Origin: Prochlorococcus marinus str. MIT 0919
Lineage (GTDB): Bacteria; Cyanobacteriota; Cyanobacteriia; PCC-6307; Cyanobiaceae
Direction: 5' to 3'
DNA length: 64,000 nt
Assembly: GCF_027359375.1 (NCBI RefSeq)
Contig: NZ_CP114779.1
Span: forward strand, 1,240,001 to 1,304,000
The translations under genes and the position numbers were made by a program. The first letter of the stretch is position 1. Each line of letters opens with the position of its first letter. Below, one piece after another: positions 55,756 through 64,000 of the stretch. Under the pieces are notes generated by a model. It made no database searches. It saw nothing but the letters and a program-made list of their open reading frames with translations, and had not been told where the DNA came from.

Positions 55756-56712
55756 TTAAGTTTTAGCTTTGAGAAGTTCTCTTTGTTTATGCCTTTTCAT
55801 TTGACCTGTTGCTAGCACAACACTCCAGCATTGTCCAAAATATAGTATTAATCCAACAAGCCAAATCCAAAGGGTTAATACCAGTACTCCACTAATTAAT
55901 CCATACGCTTGAAAACGTGAACCAAGAGAGAGAATTGTTCTGCTAACGGCGGAATTAAGTAATGTTAATAATGTTCCAATCATTACTGAACCAGGAATTA
56001 ATGGTCTAAGAGGGACTCTTCTAGGTGGAACTAAACTTTGAAATAAAAATGCCATTACAGTAAAACCTATAAATGGAATTACTACTTGCCCTAGTTCTAT
56101 TACCGGTATTCTTGCCAATGTATTTGTGATAGCAGGACTTGAATTCTTCAAGTCTGTCCATACTGCACCTGGTATCAATCTTATATACGCACTTATTTCA
56201 TCAAGAACCATTAAAAAACCAACTAAAAGAACAACTAAGAAAGCTTCTACCCTATTTCGAATAAATCTAAATGCTTGCTCTTTAAATGGTTTTCCTCCAT
56301 TTTTAATTGGGAGAGCATCTTCCCAAAGTCGATCTGCCCCTCTTTGCAAAGTTAGATATGCATTCCCAGCAGTAATGATTAAAAACATTGCTCCAAGTAT
56401 GCCTGCGCCAAATTTTTGATTAACCAGCTTTACTAATGTTGTATCAACTAAACCAACTACTGATGGTGGCAAAACTTGAGCAGCCAAACCAATTATTTGT
56501 TGATCAAGACCTTGTTGGTTGCCTAGAAACCATGACGCTACAGAGAGTGAAATTAATAGAATTGGGAAGAATGACTGAAGTGTGTAATAGGCAAAAGCAG
56601 CACTAAGGTCAACGCAGTCGCATCTACTCCATCTTTGTGATGCGTGCCACAAACTTCTAATCAACCATCTACATTGGCTTTTCCATCGATTAATCACTCT
56701 TGGCCTAGTCAA
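55756..56712 (-). CDS. YihY/BrkB-family membrane protein
   Basis: 318 residues with about six hydrophobic segments and the family segments DLSAAFAYYTLQSFFPILL near residue 35 and RFQAYGLISGVLVLTLWIWL near residue 270. Often annotated as ribonuclease BN by mistake; the actual activity is unclear, probably membrane transport. TTG start at 56712 is the annotated one; a GTG five codons in is possible. Confidence 0.87.
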   Translation of the reverse strand: MTRPRVINRWKSQCRWLIRSLWHASQRWSRCDCVDLSAAFAYYTLQSFFPILLISLSVASWFLGNQQGLDQQIIGLAAQVLPPSVVGLVDTTLVKLVNQKFGAGILGAMFLIITAGNAYLTLQRGADRLWEDALPIKNGGKPFKEQAFRFIRNRVEAFLVVLLVGFLMVLDEISAYIRLIPGAVWTDLKNSSPAITNTLARIPVIELGQVVIPFIGFTVMAFLFQSLVPPRRVPLRPLIPGSVMIGTLLTLLNSAVSRTILSLGSRFQAYGLISGVLVLTLWIWLVGLILYFGQCWSVVLATGQMKRHKQRELLKAKT

Positions 56713-56779
56713 GTTAATTAATATTTTAATAGCTAATCAGAAGATTTCTTGTAAAAGCAATTTTATTTATATTATTAGA

Positions 56780-57631
56780 CTAGTAATTTGCAATTTTGAT
56801 ATTTAACTTAGGATAAATATGCTCCATTAATATATTACTCCATGGCACAAGCTTTTCTAAATCCTGTTCAGATATAGCTGTAATTAAGGGGAAATTTACT
56901 TGGCTTAAATTCCTTCCAGCATCTAAATTTGTTGGATTAATGTCTAACCAACGGATAGGACACTTTAATTCAGTTAAAATTAACCAAGCAGCAGCAATAT
57001 CCCAAATTTTTGGAGTTGCTTCTAATGCTCCAAAGGTTTGCCCAATTGCTACGCTTAGCATATTTAAGCTTGATACACCTAATAGACGAATTTTGCCTGG
57101 AAAAGACTCGCTTGGTCTTTTTTGCAAGACGTTTATTGATCTACTGCAAAGAGAAACGCATTCACTTTTAGAAGTTAATTTCTTTTGAGGATCTATTTTT
57201 TCGTTGTTAACCCATACTCCTTTACCTCTGATTGCAAGAATTCTTTTTTTTAAAGCGGGAATATCTAGTAAAGCAGTTTGAGGCGATCCTCCTGCAAAAC
57301 GGGCAATCGAAATACCCCAATGAGGTATTCCTGCTGCAAAATTTGTTGTTCCATCTAGAGGGTCAACAACCCAATATGCTTGAGAATTAGGCACTATTTT
57401 TGAACCTTCTTCACTTAAAACACCTTCTTGGTTCGAAGTAATCCTTGTAATTTCTCGGACTATGAATTCATCACTCCATCTATCACAACTTGTTATTAAG
57501 GTTCCATCCTTTTTAAGTTCAGTACTTATTTGACCAAAGTCATTAAGTTGGCGAATTACCACTTTATCAACCATCTCATTTATTTCCTTGAGCTGGGTTG
57601 AATGAAGTTGAGTTGGAGTTTCTTGCATCAT
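56780..57631 (-). CDS. Inositol monophosphatase-family phosphatase
   Basis: 283 residues. The metal-binding DPLDGTTNF motif, the upstream EEGSK (second metal ligand) and IWDIAAAWLI are the three family signatures. Members act on inositol-phosphate, fructose-1,6-bisphosphate or PAP. The substrate is not predictable. It is in a minus-strand unit with tolC. Confidence 0.9.
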   Translation of the reverse strand: MMQETPTQLHSTQLKEINEMVDKVVIRQLNDFGQISTELKKDGTLITSCDRWSDEFIVREITRITSNQEGVLSEEGSKIVPNSQAYWVVDPLDGTTNFAAGIPHWGISIARFAGGSPQTALLDIPALKKRILAIRGKGVWVNNEKIDPQKKLTSKSECVSLCSRSINVLQKRPSESFPGKIRLLGVSSLNMLSVAIGQTFGALEATPKIWDIAAAWLILTELKCPIRWLDINPTNLDAGRNLSQVNFPLITAISEQDLEKLVPWSNILMEHIYPKLNIKIANY

Positions 57632-57640
57632 ATATATTTA

Positions 57641-59161
57641 TTATATAAGTTCTTTACAAGGTAAACTCATTTCGTTTGTGTTTGAATTCATATAACTATC
57701 ACTGCCTTCATTTTTTTCCTCCAATTCAACGTCTTTAATTTGTGTACATGCTTGTAAATTATTAATGCCTGTTTCTCTACGTAATTTGATGAGGTTGGAA
57801 TTATAATCTGTTATTGATACAACATAATTTACTTCAGCCTCGGTAAGATCTCGCTGATTGCTAACTACTTCCCGTTGGGTTGTAATCCCTGCTTTTAATC
57901 TTAATAATGCTAATCTTAAAGCTTCTTTCGCTGCTAAAACTTCATTAAAGGTATTATTAATATTATTTTTTGCTATTTCTAAATTGTAAAAACTTTCTTC
58001 TACCTCTTTGCGAATTTGATTTTTTCTTGAAGTAAAATCGGCTTCCAGTTCTTTTGTTTTTTCTTTCCTTGAATGATAAGCAGATTTTCCATATCCACCG
58101 TCAAATATTTTCCAGTCAAATTGCAAACCTATAGTATTACTATCGCTGAATGTATTGTTGCTCATATCTGGATTAGACACGCCAACCTGGCCTTGACTTA
58201 GTGAAGTACTATATGTATTGAATATGCTTAATTTGGGCTGAGAAGAAGCTAAAACAGAGTTAGCTTTGCTATTATTTATTGAGATATCTAGTATTAATTT
58301 CTTTAGTTCTTTTTGGTATGAATATGCATTAATAATACTTTCCTCTAAGGAAGTATTCCAGACTCCAATAATCTCAGGTCTTGAAACTATTATAGGGTTT
58401 GTATTGTAATTGAGATTAAGTATATTTGCTAACCCTCTTTGATTAATTCTCTTTTCTCCCAATTTTCTTGTATGTAATTGCTTATCTTTGGCTAATTGCG
58501 CTTTTGCTTCAAGAACTTCAAATTTGGTACCTATCCCTGCATCTAATCTAATCTCAGCTTCTTCAAGAGATTGCTTGGAAGTTAAAATAGAGTCTTTTGC
58601 TATGCGAACCTCTTCATTCGATTTTTGTAATTGAAAGAATTGTTTGAGTCCTTCAAGAAATAAGTCTCTTAATTTAATCTCATATGCAATTTTTGCATTA
58701 TCTAATTCGTCTCTAGCTGCAGCAATATCAGGTACCCGAGATGGATTTACTAGGTACCATCTTACTGTAGTACTAAGGCTTGCTTTCAATTGCTTACTGG
58801 ATGTGTCAGCGGAGGATTCATTGTAAGTTGTACCTGATAAGTATTGTGGCAAGCCTGTCCCTGAAACATCAAGGTTTGGGTACCAGGAGGAGATTTCACT
58901 TTTTAAAGTATATTTAGCTTGTTCAATTCTACTTCTCATTATTTCTAATTCTTTACTATTAATTTTAATTAGATTCAAAATATCTTCTTTAGCTAAAATA
59001 ATCTCTTTTGTAATCTTTACTTCATTAATTTGACTAGGGACTTTTAGATTAACATCTCTTTCTGCACTTATAACTTTATCGCTGAATGGAGAGATTGCAC
59101 AACATATTGCTCCATTAAAAAGGAGTGTTGTAATAATAAATTTTGAAGAGATTCTTCTCAT
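57641..59161 (-). CDS. TolC-family outer membrane efflux protein
   Basis: 506 residues from ATG 59161, which gives a clean signal peptide (ISSKFIITTLLFNGAICC) ending near residue 25; the TTG three codons earlier is less likely. Two repeated helical-hairpin halves are seen (RLDAGIGTKFEVLEAKAQL and RLKAGITTQREVVSNQRDL), the TolC repeat. Exports small molecules or proteins with inner-membrane pumps. None of the standard partners is adjacent. Confidence 0.92.
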   Translation of the reverse strand: MRRISSKFIITTLLFNGAICCAISPFSDKVISAERDVNLKVPSQINEVKITKEIILAKEDILNLIKINSKELEIMRSRIEQAKYTLKSEISSWYPNLDVSGTGLPQYLSGTTYNESSADTSSKQLKASLSTTVRWYLVNPSRVPDIAAARDELDNAKIAYEIKLRDLFLEGLKQFFQLQKSNEEVRIAKDSILTSKQSLEEAEIRLDAGIGTKFEVLEAKAQLAKDKQLHTRKLGEKRINQRGLANILNLNYNTNPIIVSRPEIIGVWNTSLEESIINAYSYQKELKKLILDISINNSKANSVLASSQPKLSIFNTYSTSLSQGQVGVSNPDMSNNTFSDSNTIGLQFDWKIFDGGYGKSAYHSRKEKTKELEADFTSRKNQIRKEVEESFYNLEIAKNNINNTFNEVLAAKEALRLALLRLKAGITTQREVVSNQRDLTEAEVNYVVSITDYNSNLIKLRRETGINNLQACTQIKDVELEEKNEGSDSYMNSNTNEMSLPCKELI

Positions 59162-59174
59162 TGACAGCAATAGA

Positions 59175-60581
59175 TTAATTAATGATTGTTGACTTTTCTT
59201 CTATCCCTATAGCCTTAGAAATAAAGTCAATTGGTCCATAAACAATTTCTATAGGAACATTGAGAACTCTGCTTACCTCGTTTACTTTCATATTATCAAG
59301 AAAAACATCTTTTTGATGTTTCAGCATTACTGAAGGAAGTAGTAATACCTCTCCTAAGTCTTTTTGATGTAATCCTTCTATAAGATCTTTTCCTGTTAGC
59401 AATCCTGTTACTACTTTATCTTGTCCCCAGTAGTTACTAGGTAGTCCATACAAATAGATTGATAAAGAGCCAACTCTATTTAGTTTCTCGCATATAGGGG
59501 TAAGAGCACTTTCCACCAGCTTGCCAACTACCCAGCTGCAGCATCGTGGCTTTTCAATTCTTTTAGGTAGACCTTGAGTTGCTTTATTCAAATTTTCTAG
59601 AAAGGATCGGATGCTGCCAACGCCATTTTCTTCTTGAGGTAGGTCTTCATATTCTTCTCTCTTTGGTAAGGGTTTTTCTGCTAGCAAGTACCATTCATCA
59701 GAGAGCCATGCAAATCTGGATCCTAGTGAGGCTTTATAAGTTTGTTGAAGCTTTTCAACTTGATTTATAACTGTGTTTGCGCATTCATGACTGACAGGGA
59801 TTAAGCCGTCATTATCAGGTCGAAAACGTGTTAATCCTACTGGGACTACTGCTGCAGATAGCACTGCTGGCCAGTTGCCTTGAGCATATTTAAATAGATC
59901 GTTAAGTGTATTCTCAAGGTTTTTTCCATCATTTAAGCCAGGGCAAACAACAACTTGAGCATGGATTTGTAGATTTCGTTCTGAAAACCATTTTATTTGA
60001 TTCATAATCAATCCAGCACGTTCATTCTTTAACATTTTTGACCTTACTTTTTCATTAGTAGAGTGAACAGATATAAATAAAGGGGAGAGTCTCTGAACCT
60101 CAATTCTTGACCAATCATTTTTGTTCAGATTAGTAAGTGTTAAATAAGATCCATATAAAAAACTCATTCTATAATCATCATCTTTAATGTATAAACTTTT
60201 TCTCTGTCCTTTTGGTTGTTGATCAATAAAACAAAATGAGCAATTGTTATTGCATTGATAGATACCATCAAAGAGAGCTTCTGTGAATGCAAGACCTAGA
60301 TTTTGATCATTATCTTTTTCAAGTTGTATTTCATGTAATTTCCCATTTTTGTCAAGAACCTTTAGTTCTAGCTCTTCTTCAACAATTAAATATCTGTAAT
60401 CAATTAGATCTCGTGGTTTTGTTCCATTTATGCTAATTAATTTGTCTCCAGGCTCAAATCCCAGCTCCTCGCCTATGGAGCCCGGTTCAACATGCTCCAC
60501 TATTGCAGGCTTAATAGCTTTTACTCCCTTGGAATTCAGGGAATTTTCAGCAACTATTTTTTGAGAAGGCTCATTCCACAC
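59175..60581 (-). CDS. Radical SAM protein with PDZ-like and DUF512 domains
   Basis: 468 residues. An N-terminal PDZ-like domain (about 20-85, GSIGEELGFEPGDKLISING), then the radical-SAM cysteine cluster CNNNCSFCFIDQQPKG (variant spacing C-x3-C-x2-C), then a C-terminal DUF512. This is the TIGR03279-type family of cyanobacteria and clostridia. Substrate unknown. GTG start. It precedes tolC by 13 bases. Confidence 0.9.
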   Translation of the reverse strand: MWNEPSQKIVAENSLNSKGVKAIKPAIVEHVEPGSIGEELGFEPGDKLISINGTKPRDLIDYRYLIVEEELELKVLDKNGKLHEIQLEKDNDQNLGLAFTEALFDGIYQCNNNCSFCFIDQQPKGQRKSLYIKDDDYRMSFLYGSYLTLTNLNKNDWSRIEVQRLSPLFISVHSTNEKVRSKMLKNERAGLIMNQIKWFSERNLQIHAQVVVCPGLNDGKNLENTLNDLFKYAQGNWPAVLSAAVVPVGLTRFRPDNDGLIPVSHECANTVINQVEKLQQTYKASLGSRFAWLSDEWYLLAEKPLPKREEYEDLPQEENGVGSIRSFLENLNKATQGLPKRIEKPRCCSWVVGKLVESALTPICEKLNRVGSLSIYLYGLPSNYWGQDKVVTGLLTGKDLIEGLHQKDLGEVLLLPSVMLKHQKDVFLDNMKVNEVSRVLNVPIEIVYGPIDFISKAIGIEEKSTIIN

Positions 60582-60822
60582 AGTTTAAGAGCATGAGATG
60601 TTCAGAGTGAATTTAATGGATAGTTGAAGATCAATGCTTAATTTCAATTGATCAACCCTATGCATAAATTTGTACTCATGTGCATAGGTTTTATCTTACT
60701 TTTCTATAAATATCTCCCTACCAGTTTATTTAATAAAAGGAGAAACTGCTGGCTAGCTAATTTGAATTTGCAACATTCTGAACAACTCTCCCTCCACTAA
60801 AAATCACGCTTGTTTCAATGAC

Positions 60823-61509
60823 GTGTATTTAACGAACCCAAGGACGCTGCAATTTTGGGCTAGTTCACTTGTCGTGCTCCCTGTTTTTTTACAAGCACCA
60901 TGGGTGCATTTTCAACCTTTGTCTGCCCTTTTGTTTACTTTTGTCCTTTTGGGAGTTGGTTTTTATTTAGGTGATTATTGTGATGGGAAATGGTCTCGCA
61001 TTGGTTCACTTTTAGTAGGCGTTAGTGGAAGTTGGTTAGGTGGATGCCTGTTTTGGGGTTGGTTGAGAATGCATCCTGTTCTTCATCTTCCAGTCGAAGC
61101 TGTGGCAACTCCATTGGCTTTGATAGGAATAACGACTAAATGGCGAATAGGAGCAAGTTTCTATTTGGCTTGCTTGCTTGGGACAGCTTTTACAGATTTT
61201 ATGATGGTTCTTACTGGAGTCATGGGTAAATGGCCTGAAGTTGTGAATGCATCTTTTGACAATGCTTCAAAAGCTCTGAACGAAACAGCATTAAATCTTT
61301 TGCACCCTTGGCCAATATTTTTGCTTTTAATTGCAGCTGTTTTCATATTCTTAATTTCAGATCAAATGCGTCAGAGAGGAAATATTGTTATGTCCTTAGA
61401 AGGTGCAACTTGGTTAGTAGCAAGTGCAGCATTAACAACTACTTTATGGGTTGATGGCTTGTTTTTATTAACAACTTTGCTTCAACCTAAATTAAGTGGA
61501 TTGATTTGA
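60823..61509 (+). CDS. DUF3120 membrane protein
   Basis: 228 residues with about six hydrophobic segments and the family segment APWVHFQPLSALLFTFVLLG near residue 30. Cyanobacterial, role unknown. GTG start at 60823. It precedes nadB on the same strand. Confidence 0.85.
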   Translation: MYLTNPRTLQFWASSLVVLPVFLQAPWVHFQPLSALLFTFVLLGVGFYLGDYCDGKWSRIGSLLVGVSGSWLGGCLFWGWLRMHPVLHLPVEAVATPLALIGITTKWRIGASFYLACLLGTAFTDFMMVLTGVMGKWPEVVNASFDNASKALNETALNLLHPWPIFLLLIAAVFIFLISDQMRQRGNIVMSLEGATWLVASAALTTTLWVDGLFLLTTLLQPKLSGLI

Positions 61510-61523
61510 TTCATAAAGTATTT

Positions 61524-63194
61524 ATGGATTTAAATAATTCCTATAAAATAATTCCTTCTAATTGGGATGTAATAGTAATAGGTGCAGGTGCAGCAGGTTT
61601 GATGACTTGCCTTGAAATGCCTGCGAATTTGAAAATTTTGCTTTTAAATAGGAATACAAGTAATAGATCGGCTAGCAGATGGGCGCAAGGAGGTATAGCT
61701 GCTGTTACCCGATCTGAAGATAGTCTGTCAAGTCATGCCGAGGACACTTTTAATGCAGGTGCTGGCTTATGTGATTTTGATTCAGTAAAGATGCTTGTAG
61801 ATCAAGCACCGCAATGTGTTCAACGTCTCCTGAATCTTGGAATGGATTTTGATAGGGATCTCAATGGTCTTGCTACAACTTTAGAGGCGGCTCATAGTCA
61901 TAGGCGTGTCTTACATGTTCAGGATCGAACAGGAAGAGCTTTAGTTGATGTGCTTCGTGATCAAGTCGAACAGCGTTCTAATATTCTTCATCGTCGGGGA
62001 GTTCGAGCTACTCAGCTATTAGTTGAAAATAATCGTTGTTTAGGTGTACAAGTTCTTGATGGACCTCTTTTGCATTGGATTTTTTCTAGAGCAGTGGTCC
62101 TAGCGACTGGGGGTGGCGGTCATTTATTTAAAAACACTACAAATCCTGCTCAAGCATCGGGCGAAGGTATTGCTCTTGCATGGAATGCAGGCGCAGCTAT
62201 TGAGGATCTTGAATTCGTTCAGTTTCATCCGACGGCAATAAAACTTGACGATGCTCCATGCTTTCTAATTTCTGAGGCAGTAAGAGGGGAGGGGGCTGTT
62301 TTAGTAGATCGACAAGGAAATAGTCCTGTAAGCCATTTAGAAAGAAAAGATCTCTCCTCTAGAGATCAGGTAAGTAGAGCTCTTTTTCAAGCAATGCACC
62401 ATCAAAAAATCGATCACATTGGTCTTGATTTAAGAAATATTCCTAAAGACAAATTAGAGATGCAGTTCCCTTCGATTCTTCAAAGATGTAGAGATCTTGG
62501 AGTTGATCCATTGACAAATTTAATACCAGTTGCACCAGCAGCTCATTATTGGATGGGAGGAGTATCAACAGATTTACAAGCGGCGACATCACTTTCAGGT
62601 TTATACGCTGTCGGTGAAGTTGCTTGTACAGGCGTTCATGGTGCCAATAGATTGGCAAGTAATTCCTTAATGGAATGCCTAGTATTTGCGAGGCAAATGT
62701 CTCTGATTGAATTAACAAATATCTCTGACACTTTAAGTATTAGTAAAAAAATAATTACTTCTAATCCTTCTATTCCATTGAGTGAAAATATAAATTCTAA
62801 TTCTTTAATCTCTTCAATAGGTGATTTACGTTCTTTGTGCTGGAAAGAAGCAGGAGTAGATAGAACGGAAAAAGGAATGATTAGGGCAATACGAAAAATT
62901 AAAAAGGATCTTTACTTCTTTAATAATGAGAAATTATTAGATTTTATTAGAAATCAAACTCTTGATAGCTGTACTCACTTCAATGAGAGTAGCCGGAAGG
63001 ATTTAAACTTGCTTTTAGATTTAACTCATAGACAATTAACTAGTCTATTGATGTTACAAGCTTGTTTATTTAGGAAGGAAAGTAGAGGGGGTCATTTTAG
63101 AAAAGATACACCCAGAAAGGTACCTTTTTGGCAGTGCCATTCTAGACAGATTAAAGGAAAAGAAATTTCAACCAGGGCAGTTAAATTTAAATAA
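61524..63194 (+). CDS. nadB: L-aspartate oxidase
   Basis: 556 residues from ATG 61524. First step of NAD synthesis from aspartate, forming iminoaspartate. FAD-binding VIGAGAAGLMTCLEM, RSASRWAQGGIAAV, GGGGHLFKNTTNPAQASGEG, and VGEVACTGVHGANRLASNSL are diagnostic. A TTG six codons upstream is less likely because it overlaps the DUF3120 stop. Confidence 0.95.
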   Translation: MDLNNSYKIIPSNWDVIVIGAGAAGLMTCLEMPANLKILLLNRNTSNRSASRWAQGGIAAVTRSEDSLSSHAEDTFNAGAGLCDFDSVKMLVDQAPQCVQRLLNLGMDFDRDLNGLATTLEAAHSHRRVLHVQDRTGRALVDVLRDQVEQRSNILHRRGVRATQLLVENNRCLGVQVLDGPLLHWIFSRAVVLATGGGGHLFKNTTNPAQASGEGIALAWNAGAAIEDLEFVQFHPTAIKLDDAPCFLISEAVRGEGAVLVDRQGNSPVSHLERKDLSSRDQVSRALFQAMHHQKIDHIGLDLRNIPKDKLEMQFPSILQRCRDLGVDPLTNLIPVAPAAHYWMGGVSTDLQAATSLSGLYAVGEVACTGVHGANRLASNSLMECLVFARQMSLIELTNISDTLSISKKIITSNPSIPLSENINSNSLISSIGDLRSLCWKEAGVDRTEKGMIRAIRKIKKDLYFFNNEKLLDFIRNQTLDSCTHFNESSRKDLNLLLDLTHRQLTSLLMLQACLFRKESRGGHFRKDTPRKVPFWQCHSRQIKGKEISTRAVKFK

Positions 63195-63196
63195 GA

Positions 63197-64000
63197 CTAA
63201 AAATCTCTCGGGCCTTTATAGTTACTAATATTTGCCAATTCCTCTAGAGATTTAACACCTGCTTGAAGTTCACCATTAATTTCCCATGAGGGAAAACCTT
63301 CAATATTCTTTTCTTTACAAAGTTTTGTTTGACTGTTTAAACCATCAGGGGCACATTCCACCAATAAAAGCTTCTTAACAGCCTCTTTGCCAAATATCTC
63401 TTGTTGATCATGACAATGAGGGCACCAATATGCGGAATATTTAACGGCACCAATAGCAGTTAAATGTTCTGCTAATGCTATTGCTGATGTTGTACTCTTG
63501 GACACCACAGCCGGAGGAGCGACACCTTGGCTATTTGATAAAGCTTCTGACCTGCTTGGATCAACAGATGCAGACCATATAAAGCCACCTAGTAAAACTG
63601 CAACAGAAACAAGAAAACCTCTATATATCATTTCTCGCGGTTCATCTAATCCTCCACTAATTATAGTTAAGATCAGAATAATTGTTGATATAAATGCTGA
63701 AAGAATACAAAAGAAACAAAATGCTTTGATTTTGAATAGCATTATCCCTATAAGGAGGAAGCTGAAGCTAACCATGCCTATCGAGATTAGGAAGAGTCCC
63801 CACCAAGTTTGTCTAACTGAATCTTTTTTTCTTTCAACAAGTCCTGGGAATAGAGGTAATATTGCTAGTAGTAGTAGTGTTAAATAGCTAATTAATCCTA
63901 TTAAAGATAATGGAACAGAAAAATTACTCCCATCAAATATATTCCCCCATGGACTACTAAGTACTTTGTCGCAACCTTCAACTCCACCAGGACAAGATAA
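63197..64000 (-). CDS. VKOR-thioredoxin fusion, N-terminus beyond the window
   Basis: Membrane disulfide-forming enzyme. The frame continues past the right edge; I can read 268 residues. The VKOR cysteine pair region CPGGVEGCDKVLSSPWG is at the left end of this read, followed by three hydrophobic helices and the redox CFFC motif (FCFFC). The C-terminal domain is thioredoxin-like with YWCPHCHDQQEIF. Such fusions make disulfide bonds using quinones in cyanobacteria. It converges with nadB, two bases between stops. Confidence 0.93.
   Translation of the reverse strand, partial: LSCPGGVEGCDKVLSSPWGNIFDGSNFSVPLSLIGLISYLTLLLLAILPLFPGLVERKKDSVRQTWWGLFLISIGMVSFSFLLIGIMLFKIKAFCFFCILSAFISTIILILTIISGGLDEPREMIYRGFLVSVAVLLGGFIWSASVDPSRSEALSNSQGVAPPAVVSKSTTSAIALAEHLTAIGAVKYSAYWCPHCHDQQEIFGKEAVKKLLLVECAPDGLNSQTKLCKEKNIEGFPSWEINGELQAGVKSLEELANISNYKGPRDF

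Noticed and set aside
60660-60800. 46-codon plus-strand ORF in the gap before DUF3120
   Set aside because: No clear ribosome-binding site or family, and the AT-rich gap allows such frames by chance.
1-64000. CRISPR arrays, IS elements, phage genes, rRNA operons
   Set aside because: No regular short repeats with spacers, transposase, integrase or rRNA sequence was recognised. The Holin-X-like name does not imply a phage.

Overview
The window reads as a stretch of the core chromosome of a marine picocyanobacterium, most likely a low-light-type Prochlorococcus. The evidence is AT-rich DNA with very short intergenic gaps, a psbX-ycf66-hli block, a second short hli gene, a VKOR-thioredoxin fusion, cyanobacterial DUF3120, DUF2973 and DUF4912 proteins, and a circularly permuted two-piece tmRNA of the picocyanobacterial kind. 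The strain cannot be fixed from sequence alone. No insertion sequence, prophage, integrase, CRISPR array or rRNA gene was found.

Region 1-7.1 kb holds housekeeping genes: speA (running off the left edge), ndk, thiO-like glycine oxidase, gatB, coaE and argJ. Region 7.1-11.0 kb is the least tightly packed part. It has a 450-base gene-free stretch, a solitary rpmG without its usual partner rpsR, two minus-strand membrane/ABC-exporter genes and the tmRNA gene. Region 11.0-21.9 kb has an RNA methyltransferase, two small membrane-associated proteins, short hypothetical genes, a stand-alone LigD-phosphoesterase-like protein, smc with a downstream PRC-barrel protein, a lipid-A-disaccharide-synthase-like gene lying only 15 bases behind a tRNA-Leu, and accC.

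Region 21.9-34.3 kb contains yggT, the photosynthetic block psbX-ycf66-hli, an SbmA/YddA-type ABC transporter, a HIT protein, rpsU, def, an S9 peptidase and the sufBCDS iron-sulfur cluster operon. Region 34.3-48.5 kb has two small or uncharacterised proteins, a DUF4912 protein, pgm, rarA, a phosphopantetheinyl transferase, a peroxiredoxin, and coaX-cysH. It then runs on the plus strand through NDH-2, an SLC13 permease with RCK_C domains, KtrB, KtrA and anmK, a likely ion-homeostasis and respiration module.

Region 48.5-64 kb has a ribbon-helix-helix regulator with palindromic candidate operators, a Nif11-like small protein next to two unknown small proteins, an ABC-F ATPase, an HtrA protease, DUF2973, a short Hli, xseAB, and a minus-strand series (radical SAM/DUF512, TolC, inositol monophosphatase, BrkB, zinc-ribbon membrane protein). 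It ends with DUF3120, nadB and a VKOR-thioredoxin fusion cut by the right edge.

Most of the window is ordinary core genome. The points most worth a second look are the permuted tmRNA and the loosely packed segment beside it, the apparent A34 leucine tRNA, the isolated rpmG, the Nif11-like gene ending in Gly-Gly-Leu, the LigD-PE-like protein, and the RHH gene with its palindromes.
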